Source: Apis mellifera (taxonomy: Eukaryota > Arthropoda > Insecta > Hymenoptera > Apidae). From it: 64,000 nucleotides of DNA. Shown here piece by piece: positions 14,381 to 26,889 of the stretch. The stretch spans positions 4,071,868-4,135,867 of the forward strand of contig NC_037648.1 in assembly GCF_003254395.2 (NCBI RefSeq). The letters run 5' to 3'. The notes beneath the pieces are model-generated. The model was not told where the DNA came from. It searched no databases and saw only the letters and a program-made list of their open reading frames with translations. A program made the translations under genes and the position numbers. Within the stretch, counting starts at the first letter, position 1; every line of letters starts with the position of its first letter.

Positions 14381-15559
14381 GTTCATCACAGATCAAAAAC
14401 ATCTAATCTTCCTGGAGTATCCTGAAGAAGAAAAAGAATTCGAAAAGGAAAACAAATAAGCGGATAAACGAAAAAATGCGACATAGTGTTATTGCTTGAA
14501 TTGCGTGCGTATGGAAAGAACTCGTATTTATAACTGTTGTCCTCAAAAAGTCAAAGGCAGGACACGGTCGATAAGCCCCCTTTCGAGTTTTATGACAAAT
14601 CCATTCGTTGTCGTTTTTGTTTATTTGTTCATCCATTCGCCTTTCTTTTTTTAACTTTTGAGACTAACTTTTGAGATTAACTTTACTTTGTAAATGTTGA
14701 ACAGATATGTTTAAAAGGGATGTGAACAGAGTTGAACAGTTTATTCGATTCTCTCGATTATCGGTGTTCACCGAAAGAAAAAAGAGAATATATCTTCTTC
14801 TGATATCCTTTTCGTTTCAATCGAACTCGTTTCAAGCAGATTCATCCAATATCGAATTCAAATCGAAGTTTTTGAATGATTTTTCTCGATGCACTATCTC
14901 AGAATGGCAAATGATTTGATACATTTCATCATACTTCGACAGAATGGAATATTTCATATGTGAATGGAATTAAAAATTGTCATCATAATCGAAATCGTCC
15001 CTCGGAAAATGAAACTCTTCGTTCAATTTTTAATGCGATATAATCATTAATTTCTCTTAAATACTTTTTATGTTTCAGACGAAGAAGAACTTCGAATTTT
15101 TTCATAATCGAGTTGATGATGATGACTACAAGTAAATTTCTTCCAAGGTCTTCTTTCAAAAAGACACTATTTTTTGTTTAATGTATGTTTTCTATCAAAA
15201 AAAGAAAAAAGAATTAAAGAATTAAACGAAGAATTACAAAATTAATAACTACAATAACGGTCAAACATTCCTTGTATAAGTAATGTACTTAAAATATCCA
15301 ATCTAATTTCCATAAATCCAGATGCGATAAGATTCTATCTTTCCACGAACCTCAGATCGGTATCACATTCCAAGAACGGACACAAAACACGAATATTCGT
15401 TGATCTATCCAATTTCTATCTTGGCGAAGAATGGCACAGTAATAAAACCGATCGAGAAAAATAAAGAAGAGAATCCACGAAACATGTTGTTAATCACCAG
15501 AATCAGATTTACGTCGAAATCCATCGAAATAGTTGTAGATGCACCACTGATTCACTTAC

Positions 15560-16053
15560 CATCGTCACGATTTCATGTGTCTCATGGCTGCATTGAATCA
15601 CCATCGATATCCGTTACAGTTCCATTGTTACATGTATAACACTAAATATCCTCCGTAATTGGTAACTAAATCACAATCGAAAACGTTTATGTATTCAATA
15701 TCCTTGGTCTCACACGACACTTATTCTACCATTTTTTATCAAGCAACGGTCACATGAGCGCGATTTTCAGACACACGGATCGAGATCGAGTTTCCTCTTC
15801 GGTCGATGTCACGCGGATCCAACATTCGATTGGATCCAATTACGATTAATGATGAAAAAACGCATGCGTGTCACCGCGAACAAATGGAATAAACATCCAA
15901 CGATCGTGAACACTGTAACTCGTGAAAGAAAAAGTCTCGCGACAAAGAATAAAAATCTCGAGCTCAACGTCCGCGTAGCGACTGGTGTCTGATATCTCCA
16001 CCCTTTCGACAACACCCCGATCACGGAACGCGCGCGACAGACAAAGACCAACT
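15560..16053 (-). ncRNA. Candidate 5' (probably untranslated) exon, minus strand
   Basis: On the minus strand, a TCAGT initiator (plus 16,051-16,055; putative +1 at 16,053) opens a 494-nt CpG-rich stretch. It ends at an excellent splice donor, ATG|GTAAGT, with the last exon base at 15,560. The stretch contains several short upstream ATG frames and no long frame starting inside it, so it reads as a 5' UTR exon of a gene lying toward lower coordinates, with its coding exons outside the window. No DPE or TATA box was evident. The transcript itself is inferred; a plus-strand use of the island is not excluded. Confidence 0.3.
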
Positions 16054-16065
16054 GACCACCGCGAA
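16040..16065 (-). promoter_or_regulatory. TCAGT initiator candidate
   Basis: Minus-strand GGTCAGTTGG contains TCAGT, the arthropod initiator core, inside the most CpG-dense part of the island. There is no TATA box 25-31 bp upstream, which is usual for CpG-rich dispersed promoters. Confidence 0.3.
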
Positions 16066-16900
16066 CGGAGCGATTGAGAAAGCTGCCACTAGTGGCGCTA
16101 CCAGCGGGATGAGGCAAGGAGTGGGGATTGGCTGGCTGGTTGGCAGGAGTGCCACCCTATACTGACTAGAGATGGGGAGATAGAGAGGGACAGTCGATGG
16201 AGAGAAACTAGTAGTCTCGCCCCTACTTTTCCTTCAACTCTTTCTCATCCTCACGCCTGGTTCCTTTCTCCCCTCTTTTCGTTGTTTCGCTCTTTCCTAT
16301 ATACGAGAGTTCTTATTCTTTTTTTCTTTTTGTAATTTCTTTTATTAATATAAATAAATCGATAAGAATTGAATTTTGTACGAGCCGTTAGGTTGATTTC
16401 TGTCGTTATATGATTAACACCATATCAATTTAACGAAAGACCCGTATTTTCCTCACTCTTTTCTTTCCTTATTTTCTTTCTTCATTTGTTTATTCGATTC
16501 TTTATTCTTGGCAATTAAATATTATTATCAATAGCAAGCTACATATAATTCGAAAACGTAATAATAATTCCACGTAATTGCACGTTTAACAAAATTCCGC
16601 ATCGCTGCTTTTTGTATCTTTCCTGTTCGTCCTATTTATCTCCTTCTATGTGACAATTAAATTTTTTTGTACATGAAAAGAAACAGCGAAAAATGAAAAT
16701 TTATACGATCTAGCTAATTAGTAAGTTGATACTTCCGATGTCGCGCAGTTACCTTGCTAATTTAACAAAGTTACGTCTTTTAAAACATAATGCACGCATC
16801 TTTTTTTTTTGTATGTTCTTTTTCGCTCTACACGGTGATCAACGTCTTTGTGAACAGCACATGCGCGTGGTTCTAGATTTCGTCTCGCCTTCTGATTTTT

Positions 16901-18600
16901 CGTAATAAAAACATTTATCTTGGCAAGAACGATTCAGCTCGCATATCTCTCGACACAGTGCGCATCATGGGCCGTACATGCCCTTTCTTTTCTCTTCAAA
17001 CACATTTTCGACATTGAAAATGACAGACTTTCGTCCAAGCGCATTGTACCTAAAAGTGAATTTATCAAAAGGATATCGTTTCATTATATCAATTTCAATG
17101 ATCTTGATACATATTATTATGAATATTATTTCGAAAAACTTTTTGAATGAAGATAATTTAAAATAACAAAGAAGCGATGAAAAAAAATTTTAATTATTTT
17201 GAAAATAGTAAATCTTTCTATGATAAAATTATATTATGTCTTTAATTATATAAATATATATGTTCAACTATATATAATTTCAAATCAAAATTATTTTATA
17301 TGAAATACTGATTAAATCTTCTTTGTAATTTAGTTATCAATAATCTTTGTTTTTATTGATCTTAATAAGTTTTAAACATATTATAACAAACATTGTTAAA
17401 CAATTTCTTCCTTTATATACAATCAATAATTAAATATTGTTTTCAAGTTATTCATAAAAAATTTTTATTAATATGAATTTTTTAATTGAATTTTGTTTAT
17501 ACATATTTATCTATGATAATGAATGTTACTATGAACTATCATTTATTAATTGTTTATAGAAGTACAATTAAAATGACAATCAATATTTGATTAAATATCA
17601 CATTTTATATCTATTTAATTATCGCAGAGTTATTTTTTCATCAATAATTTTCCCTATAATTGGCATTTTTGAAACGCATATGAGAAATATAAGATATATA
17701 GATAATTTGTTCCTAGAAAACTAAATTAAAATTTCAATAAATATAAATATAAACATAGATTTTATATATATAAATTTTATTTATTTTTTAAATATTATGA
17801 TGCTTTTATATTTTATATCTTTTTTTTATATTATACACATTTTATAAATTTATAATTTTGTCCATTTATATTTTTTATAAATTTAAATATTTTGTTTACT
17901 ATATACTATATTTGCAATCTATTTATAAGTTTTTTCTCCTGATTTCTGAAACAAAAAATCATTAATAATTCAAAAATACTTATTTCTTCGAATAATTGAC
18001 GCATTTCAATTTCTATCTTGCGAACACAATTAAACAAGCATTTATACTTATATAAGATAAATTCTGAATCTTATATACTTTACTTATTTGGAATTTTATT
18101 TAGAATTTTAATTATTTAATAACACTTTTCTTTATTTTTTTTACGAAACCAATATGTTAAAATAAATAATCTCGAAAATTTTTAATTTATATTTTTGTTT
18201 TATAAATAATTTAAATATATTTAAATATATAAATAATTTAAATATATATATATATAATATATTTAATATATTAAATAATTATATATATAATTATATGTTT
18301 TAATATGAAGTTTTTTCAATTTTTTTAAATTCTTAACATGACGAAATTTAAGAAAATAATACTTAGATAAAAAATATTAAAATATATTACAATTATATAT
18401 ATAAAAACTACAAAATGATCAAAACAAGAGATTATATTATTCTTTATTTGGAACTTCTTTAATTTAAAAAATAGTTTTATAATATTTAAAAATTAAAAAC
18501 CAATTGATTAATTAGGAATAATTGAAATTCTCCAAAATGTTATAAATTCTAATACTAAACTAAATGATGAAAATATTTTTTTTCATTTATAACAAATTAA
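16901..18600. other. AT-rich non-coding stretch
   Basis: Leaves the CpG island and becomes almost pure A/T after about 17,160. Two overlapping plus frames (16,920-17,150 and 16,978-17,166) lie at the island edge and have no motifs. Nothing else is recognised. Confidence 0.6.
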
Positions 18601-18640
18601 AAAGGTTTTACATTCTTATATTTATGAAACATCTTTAAAA

Positions 18641-18846
18641 GATTGATTTTAAAGACTTTTCAAAATAAACGCAAAAATTAATATAATAAAATATCGGTTA
18701 AAACTTATTTATAAGCAATTAAAATGTTCATTAGACGAAGCGAGAGGAAACAGAATGAAATCGCTTTGTCTTACACAAATGCACCGTTGTACTCTGCTTA
18801 TGTCTCGTTTCATTTAACTCGAACTTAAGTTGCTTATAACTTACAA
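18641..18846. mobile_element. Palindromic MITE-like element, copy 1
   Basis: Left arm near 18,698-18,755 (CTTATTTATAAGCAATT, then ATTAGACGAAGCGAGA) is the imperfect inverted complement of the right arm near 18,795-18,846 (TGTCTCGTTTCATTTAA, then TTGCTTATAAC). A GATTTTAAAGAC motif at 18,644-18,656 matches the outer terminus of other copies. No open frame. It belongs to a family with at least eight other copies in this window. Confidence 0.65.
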
Positions 18847-18849
18847 GGA

Positions 18850-20440
18850 AGATCTTCAACCTGGAAGAAAAAATTTCAAAAAATTATTATTATATTATTA
18901 ATAAATTTCAGGAATATGCAATGTTTATGTAGATACATATTAAGTAATTTTTTTTCTGTTCAAAATTACTTTAAGATGAAATCAACTCTTGAAAATTCGG
19001 CAATTTTTCAATTTTATATATAACTTGCAAATTATAAAAATACAAAAAAAGTTTTTAGATAAAAATTGTTTTTTTTTTCATAAGAATTATCATCTGCTAA
19101 AAAATTTAATTTATATAATTAAAAAATAAAGTTATATTACAAATAACATTTTATTACAAATAAAAAAAAGTTATATATAAAAAACTTATAAAAAAACTAA
19201 TAATTTTTTTTAAATTTATTTTTCAAAATTTTAATCAACAATCTAAATAACTATGCAATAGTATTAAAAAAATAAAATTTAATTATTTATATGATTTTGA
19301 TAAATACAGCTCTGTTGCTGATTTTTCAAATGTATTTATAAATGTATTAGAAATTTATATTTCTATTTTTTATTAAACATTATCAAAATTATCAGATAAA
19401 GAAAAAAAACTTATATATAGTAATTTTATAAGATTTTTTTAATATAATCGTCAAACTTCTTTCTTTTTTTATATATAAGATAATAAAAGAATTCCATAAA
19501 AAATGGGCGAATAACAGTCAAAACATATAAATAAATAATATTATAAATTATTCTTCATAATGATACTGTTTAAAATTCTTTAAACAAATATTATAAGCAC
19601 AGAAACTTAACAATATCCATCATATAATAGCATGATATATAAAACAATATTGTGCTCATACAAAATCTTATTTTGAAAAATAAGATAATTTGCGAAAAAT
19701 TTTACTGGATTTTCAAAATCATTTGATTTTTCATCAATATATCCACTCATATTATGCGTAGTATGAAAATTTTTATAAAAAAGTATAACTTTTTTTGAAA
19801 AATTTCATAATACCGAATTAAAGAATATTTCATAACATTATTCACATTAATTGTTTGCTTTCATTGTTATTCTTTATTGAATCCTTTTTTTATCTGATAT
19901 ATAAAAAAATAAAGAAATTTGGTGATTATATTATTAAAATATTATAAAATAATTTTATATATATATTCTTTTTTTCAAGTTATTCAATTATTATTATATC
20001 TATAATAAATATTAGATGTCATATAACATAAATATCTTAAAATTTAATTTATTCGATTCTTTATGTGTCGCATAGTCTTAAAGTATAATAATAATAATAA
20101 TTGAAATATTATTATAATAATATTGTATAATAATATAATAATAATATTATTATAATAATATAATAATACAATAAATTGAATGCGAATTTTTACAAATTAC
20201 GAAATTTATAATATTAATATTTTTGTTCCTCGTATGATAAATATTTGTAAATATTCCAAAGATTAAAAAATAATAGTTCAAATATAAATTTTAATTAATA
20301 ATAAAAAATATTTTTTCCATTTTTTCTTATTTATATTCTTTTTACATGAAAATACAATTTACTTATTGATCTTAATCTTCATAATAAAGAGAAAATTTAT
20401 ATATTATATAATAATATATCAAGTCAAGATTTGATAAGTT
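18850..20440. other. AT-rich non-coding stretch
   Basis: Includes AAT/ATT trinucleotide low-complexity sequence at about 20,085-20,175. No gene found. Confidence 0.65.
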
Positions 20441-21250
20441 ACTGAAAAAAAATAGTCTTTCTCAAGCAAGAGATCAAAAGTGGGACACCAATCGTTCCTT
20501 CCTAAGATGAAACATACAAAGAGAGCAATGCTCGAAAGTTAGGGTGGCAAGTTCCAGCGGTGGTCCAAACTTCTCTGTCCCCAGCGTCGTTTGCGGTTTC
20601 GTTGGGGGAAATTAAAACGATATGGTAGTCGATGCATGAAATTACCGTGTTTCAATTGAAACCCTTCCTCGAGTTAAGGGCTAAGGGGAAAGTTTCGAGG
20701 CAAATACTTTGAGCGATGAACATCCTCTCTGTCCCACAAGGTCTTTCTACATCCGAGGAGAAAGGAACGTTCTCTTACCCTCTGGTGATTGCGTCAAAGG
20801 CATACCTTCGTGACACAAATACGCGCGTTTCAATAATACTGTTTTAAAGGAAAATTTACATGAGGGATGGGTAACTTGATTCGAAAGATGGAAGTATAGA
20901 AATCATTTAACAATATTAACAGGTGGTATACATGATGGATATGTTACAGAAGGGGCGTTTCTAAACTCTTAATTGAGACGGGAATGAAATATAAATTATA
21001 TCTCGTTCCCGAAGAGTGAACAACTTCATTGTGATAAACTTCATTAAAAGTGTCTAAGAAGATTTTAATGGAAACTTCTCTATCTGAGAATGAGAACCCG
21101 TTTAAGATTTCTCGCTACGAGATACCACGTGGCGAACAGGTACCGACGATATTTCAATCCGTGTTCATCCCCAACTTCGATTCCTACATGTCCAATCTTA
21201 CATTATTCTCTCTTTTTTCTCTCCTTTCTTCTTCGTCGTTATTCTAGTAT
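20440..21250. promoter_or_regulatory. GC-richer unique island
   Basis: About 800 bp of balanced-composition sequence with sharp edges. It carries two short inverted motifs, for example TTTCAATTGAAA (20,650-20,661, a perfect palindrome). All frames are closed within the first half. A 65-codon plus frame (21,050-21,247) ends in a Leu/Ser-rich low-complexity tail. Probably a conserved regulatory block. Confidence 0.35.
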
Positions 21251-21954
21251 AAAACAGGAAGAAAGGTAAAATAGTTGAAAAGATTTGTTTTAAATCAGTC
21301 CTCAAGGAAGTAACACTTAGAATAGAATTTTAAGTATCAATGACGCCTAAAAGATTACAGTGCCAACTAATATTATTATATTGATATTTTATGGAGATAT
21401 GTTATGAAAAGAAATTAATTTATCAATTTTGGAAAATACATTAAACATAATTTTTAAGTATTAACATATTATATAAAATAAAATATTCGTCATTTTTGGA
21501 AATTAAAGAAGGCAAAACAAACATAAAAGTTAAAATATAAAATAAAATTAAATTAAAAAATAAATTGTATTTGTTTATGCATTTATATAAAATTTTAATG
21601 CGAAAAAAATCTAAAAAATAACATGCAAAAACATACGAGATATAAGTAACGAAAAACAAACGTAAACACAAACATTGATATACAAAAATATTGGTTCGTA
21701 TTTTATATATCAAAATACATAATATAAAAATATAATTAACTTTAATTAAAGTTATTATTATGATATTTTATTATTGTTATTATAATATTATAATTATTAT
21801 AAAGAATAAAATAATTTATAAAATTTAAACTGTAATTTTATAAAAATTTGATTTTACATAATAATAATAAAATTTTTGTAATTTAATTATAAAAAATTAA
21901 AATTTGTGTTGTGTGAATAAACCAAAATGAAAACAGAGTGAATCGACGATATAA

Positions 21955-22125
21955 CAAAGAATTTCATCTCTCTTTATTTGCATATAACACAAACTATAAT
22001 CATCTGTTACTTATAAACTAATAAACATCAACATGATATTTTTGTATATTAATTTTTGTATATTTATTTTAATTTCTAGAATCATTTCTTCATAAGTATT
22101 TTATGAATATATTAATAATTTATAT
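21955..22125. mobile_element. Palindromic MITE-like element, right-half copy 2
   Basis: Matches the right half of the family in order: TTCATCTCTCTTTATTTGCA, then CTTATAAACTAATAAA, then ACATGATATTTTTGTAT, then TTTCTAGAATC and a TATTAATA terminus. The left half is absent or too diverged to see. Confidence 0.5.
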
Positions 22126-22636
22126 ATTTGTGATAAATATATTGTGATATAATATATTGATAAATGAAATGAAATAAAAGTATAGCATATAAGATATAAA
22201 ACAAAATTGATAAAAATATAATAAAAGTAATAATTTTATATAAAGTTATATAAAAAATGATAATTAAAATATGCATAATCTTATTTCATTTTAATTTGAT
22301 CTATAATATGAAATAATATATACAAAAAAAAATCAATTTTTAAAAGTTTAAAATAGTATTTCTCAAACACGATACATAATGGAATAAAATAGTCAAATTG
22401 TAATTAAACATCAATTTTTATAATATTAATATGCAAATTGATAATATATTATATCATTAAATTTTAAGAGAAAATAATTATAGTTTATTATTTTAAATTC
22501 CAATTTTTTATAATCGGCACTAAATCTATAGTAAAATTTATAAAAAAATATATATTTCATCCTTTATGAATATAATTCATGATTCTAAAAAAATTTGTCT
22601 TAGGATAAAATTTAAATTATGGATTAAATTATATAA

Positions 22637-22641
<5 letters not shown>

Positions 22642-22718
<77 letters not shown>
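22642..22718. repeat. (TA)n microsatellite
   Basis: About 38 TA units, flanked by short TAATATTAATA inverted sequence on both sides. Confidence 0.95.
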
Positions 22719-22722
<4 letters not shown>

Positions 22723-24951
22723 TATATATTATAGAATTATAATCCTAAAAATAATCTTTAGTTTGATTAAAAATTTTGTAACTTTTAATTAGTTTTAATT
22801 TCTTCATTTACGAACGCAAATATTATATTTTTTTCATCTATTATTCATAATTTAATTGGATAAATATTTTAGTTCTTTAAAGTTGAATTTATATTACAAA
22901 TATGATATAAGATTCCAAATTTTTATCTTAAATTTTTATTATAATAACTTTGTTATTATTTTGAATAATTGAAGAAAAACAGTTTTAATTAATATAATAT
23001 CAAATAAATCAAATAATATAAATATGTAAAATTTTTATATAAAAATTATTGCTATAAATATAATACCCATATAATATAATTCCCAGTTTATGTAATCAAA
23101 AATTTAAGTATTATCCTAAAAAATTCATCTTAAACATCAGATTTATTTTCTCTATCTTGCTCGAGACCGAATGCATGATAAGTCGTTTAATTAACTTTTG
23201 GTTTTGCATATTTCTGCGAGCATAGTAACATGTGCGCGTTTTTAAAAGTAGAAAAAGAGATCTTTTGTTCCTTTCTTATATCTCCTCGTATATAGCTTTT
23301 CTTTGAATACAATGCAAACCTTGGAATGTAATTAATTTTTACGAAGTAAATTACGCTATCCCCGAAAAATTTACATAAAAAATTTACGTGAAAAGTCTAA
23401 AAAATAATTTGTAATCATAGCTATATATAAAAACGATATAAAACAAATGAATTGAACGATTAAAACAAATGATTGAAAAATTGAAAAAAGAAAAAAATAA
23501 TTAGAGAAAATATATTAGATAGGAAAATATATTGTAAATACTTATCGTATTTCTATTACATAATAATTTTCGCCAAGTAATTATCTTCGGTATGTAGACG
23601 AATATGTATTTTAGTACTTTGAGTAATTCAGAGTGAAAAGTTGTTCTGAGTAAATTTGCGCTTACGAACAAACGTAATATTAGTCTTAAATGTTCGAACT
23701 TTAAAATAAGAATAAATAGAAAATGAAATATTACGAGTCTTCTCAATATTCATGTTTTAAGAAATAACAGAAAAAATAACTATCTTGTAGTTACTTAAAA
23801 TACCATATATATACACTACCATCTAAAAGTTTGAAAGCATGAAGTTTTATAGAAAAACATTTTTTTTTATCACATTCCGCGATGAATGATTATAGCACGC
23901 ATTATAATATTTTGAATGTTTCTCGAGATTAATTCCATTAATAAAATAAATATTATATATCCATATAAAATATTTATTTCTTAATAATATCATAGTTTAT
24001 ATTTTTTTTCTATGAATTTAACATGAAAAGTATATGCAAAAAAATGATAAAATAGTATGATAAAATACATGAAAAATTTCTTTATTTGAAAATAAAAAGA
24101 TTTCTTCGTATCGCAGAATTCGAATCTGATCAAAAAAATTATCTATTACATTAAATTGAAATGTAAATTAAGAAAAAATATCGATTTTTGCTATATTACA
24201 ATTTTTTTCAATATCTTTCTTAACTATATTATATAATACTAATTTTTCTTTATAAAATCAAATTTAATTTATATTTATGTGATTTTTTTTTATATCGAGA
24301 TATGCAACTTTGAACTTATTCCAGAAACAAAATTATAGAGCTACTAAAAATTGATAAAGTATAGTGAAAATTATAAGATATATTATCTAAATATATAAAT
24401 TTAAAGAATAATGTAAAAATACTAGAACAATGAAAAAATTTCAGTTGAGCATAAGTCAAAATTAAATTTGTTTCATTAAAATAAATTTTCAATTTTAAAT
24501 TTTTGACTATTTATTTTTGTCTGTTGATTTTTTTTTTTTTTGATAAATATAGTTTCATCAATATCTATTACACACTTCTAAATATTTATTATAAATAGTT
24601 AAGGCAAAAATATAAATGCTTTCAAATTTTTGAACGATAATATCTGTATAAATAAGTTAGTTGTAAATTTTTTTTAAATATGTTATTTATAGTAAATTCA
24701 ACATAAGAATATGTTATATTTTGTATATGTTTCATTTGTTTGTAACAGAATGTACCGGTCGTTTTGTAATAAAAAAAATTATTAAATTTAATTGATTAAC
24801 AAAAAATTGAATAATGAAATCAAAATCTCAATAATTTCGAGAAAATTACTTAATTTCTTTAAAACTAATTCTTTAGATTATGTTTTATTATATTATTAGA
24901 TTATATATATTACTCTTGTTCCATATTATTAAAGATAGGCTTATGAAGCAA

Positions 24952-25374
24952 TCGGATAACCTGGCTTTTATTTTGAACAATTCAAGTACCGTCAATAGCC
25001 TACAACAATAATTTAATAGCCTAACAATAAGCAGACATGGTTTTCTTGATATTTTCCAAATCTAATTTAAATAAAGCACAGCCAACGGCCACTTCACAAA
25101 TTACATTTGTATCCCATGCGATGGACTATCGTGGGAGCGAATGTGAAGATCCTCCTACGCTGCGACGCAAGTCCGCAAGGGCCCATTCTTCGAAACCGTC
25201 CTTCAATCTCCTCTCACTGTATTTTTTCACGAAAAGCAAAGATTGGAGGAAAACTTAAGATTTCTGACAGTGTTACAGTTGAATTAGAAGAGAAAAAGAA
25301 CACGGGATAGGTAGAATTCGACAATACAGTGTACATCAAAATAAAGTTAAAATCATTACAGTTAATCGCAAAGA
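24952..25374. repeat. Diverged dispersed repeat, copy A (paired with 53,813-54,226)
   Basis: Aligns over about 420 bp, in the same orientation, with a second block 28.9 kb away. Shared stretches include GCAGACATG, CCATGCGATG, TCTTCGAA/CCTTCGAA, TTTTTCACGAAAA, AAAGATTGGAGGAAAA, AAGATTTCTGA and TACATCAAAATA. Both are GC-richer than their flanks. No terminal inverted repeats or target duplications are evident. A roughly 45-codon frame in the shared core (about 25,170-25,307) remains open in both copies. It could be an unclassified transposon fragment, a duplicated regulatory block or a decayed gene piece; I do not recognise it. Confidence 0.75.
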
Positions 25375-25571
25375 GTTAAAGTACCACCATCGTTCATTCA
25401 GAGGTCATAATATAAATCTAGTCCTATGATAATAAGTGATTCTTCACTTTAGGCATCTCATTTGTATTTAAAGTTATTCATCATTTTCGACTTTAACAAT
25501 ATAATTGTAATTAATAATAATTATTGTAATTATAATAATAATTATAATAATTAATTATTATTATCATAAAT

Positions 25572-25770
25572 ATTACTATATATTATTATATATTTTATAT
25601 TATTATATATATTTATTATAATAATATATATTATAATATATTATATATATTATATATTAATATATATTACTATATATTAATATATCATTATATATTTTAT
25701 ATTATTATATATATTATAATATATATTATAATATATTATATATTAATATATATTACTATATATTTTTTAC
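25572..25770. repeat. Imperfect ~90-bp AT-rich tandem repeat
   Basis: ATTACTATATATT recurs at 25,572, 25,666 and 25,752, each time followed by a similar run of TATTTTATATTATTATATAT and ATAATATATATTATAATATA. This gives two to three imperfect units of about 86-94 bp. Confidence 0.6.
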
Positions 25771-26560
25771 TATATTATTTGTATACATTAATATTTATTA
25801 TTATACTTTTTAATATTATTTTTTAGTATTATTTTTTAATCTTAAACATATCTTAAATTCATTTAAAAACAAATTTAATTTAATGCAAAAAAGAAAATTG
25901 CAAGGAATAAATTTAGTTATAAGTGAGAAGAATTTAATTTTAAACTAATGATGTTATTGATACAAGATTATATTATATTTATATTATATTTCGGAAAAAG
26001 ATTGAAAATGAAATATCCATTAAAATATAAATGCTTTTCTGTCAATAATCAAATAAGTTTCTTTTTCTTTAATTACAAGCTATGAACCTTGTGAAAATAA
26101 ACAGGAAAGTGGATAGAGTTACCTAAAAATTAAATACCTTTCTACATTCTTAACAGAATATAAAAGAAAAAATAATAAATAATATGTAGTAAGAGCAAAT
26201 TATTGCAACAGGAATATAGGAGCAGGAAAATAAAAAAGCAGGAAAAATTTCAAAAACCTATGTCGTGTGCTATTAATATCATCATATAATAGAATGCAAA
26301 ATAGATATAGGATATTATGAACATATAAAACAAAGAATGTAATGATAGGACTATGAGATGAAAAGAAAAAGGAGGAAAAGAAAGATAGGGAACGTAAAAC
26401 ACTTCACAATGAAACCTCATACCAATTATCGATTGAGAGCAATGGTTGTTTTAGATAGTTTACAAATGCACTAAAATGAAACTTGGCAATTGCTTATGAT
26501 GGAATAGTAAGTGCAAATTCAATATGGATTATGTACTAATGTGACATATATTTTGTTATC
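25771..26560. other. AT-rich stretch with a short hydrophobic minus frame
   Basis: No gene is supported. On the minus strand a short open frame runs from about 26,437 to 26,244, rich in Phe/Tyr/Ile. It begins in GC-richer sequence on the far side of the donor at 26,569. It is under 70 codons and has no family match, so I leave it unassigned. Confidence 0.35.
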
Positions 26561-26569
26561 TGGACTTAC

Positions 26570-26732
26570 CATTGAGATTAATAAATGTATCTAATAAATA
26601 ATCCGCGATTTCAGCTTGTCTACCTGGTCTAAAAAATGGAGGAGAGAAAATAGGAATATCCGCGACAGATATCGGCAAATGATCAGTAAATTTTTTCTAT
26701 CCTCTTGGATCAGGTAGAGTAGATGATAGAGG
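26570..26732 (-). pseudogene. Exon-like block with an in-frame stop
   Basis: On the minus strand, a strong acceptor (TTTGTCTTTCCAG, AG at 26,734-26,733) and a strong donor (AATG|GTAAGT, after 26,570) bracket 163 nt. In the frame that starts with the acceptor, 54 codons read as diverse protein-like sequence (for example ADIPIFSPPFFRPGRQAEI), with a single TAG at codon 12. The remaining 42 codons are open. I do not recognise the protein. It may be a decayed exon, a piece of the neighbouring retroelement, or a chance arrangement. One base change or indel near an A6 run would account for the stop. Confidence 0.2.
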
Positions 26733-26889
26733 CTGGAAAGACAAATTTTATATGGTTTTAATAATCAAGAATACCTCTAACAAAAGAATTTTAATGATTG
26801 TAGATAATAATAAGAAATTTTAACTCTTTGATAGTAATAACATTCGTGATTTGTGATGAATAAATGTTATTATAAGTGGAATTCATGGG

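Larger units (their letters stand above)
14381..16900. promoter_or_regulatory. Large CpG-rich island, best promoter candidate
   Basis: The largest low-AT block in the window. CpG density peaks at 15,780-16,130, with runs such as CGCGCGCG. It contains purine-rich GAGAG tracts (16,170-16,200), the minus-strand initiator candidate and the donor site described separately. Open frames here (14,403-14,636, 15,400-15,639, 15,809-16,117) match no family I recognise. In bees, CpG-rich islands of this kind commonly mark promoters and 5' exons. Applying that here is an inference. Confidence 0.5.
21251..24950. other. AT-rich non-coding stretch
   Basis: Contains a MITE half-copy (21,955-22,125), a 77-bp TA tract, and a small GC-richer patch at 23,130-23,380. 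Open frames at 21,441-21,713 and 23,501-23,746 have translated-AT composition. No gene is supported. Confidence 0.6.

Noticed and set aside
16085..16098. GCCACTAGTGGCGC as a CTCF site
   Set aside because: It resembles the insect CTCF core but is one base short between the two halves, so it does not fit the consensus.
15809..16117. 102-codon minus-strand open frame
   Set aside because: Its ATG lies upstream of the initiator candidate. The frame is open mainly because CpG-rich DNA has few stops. No motif recognised.
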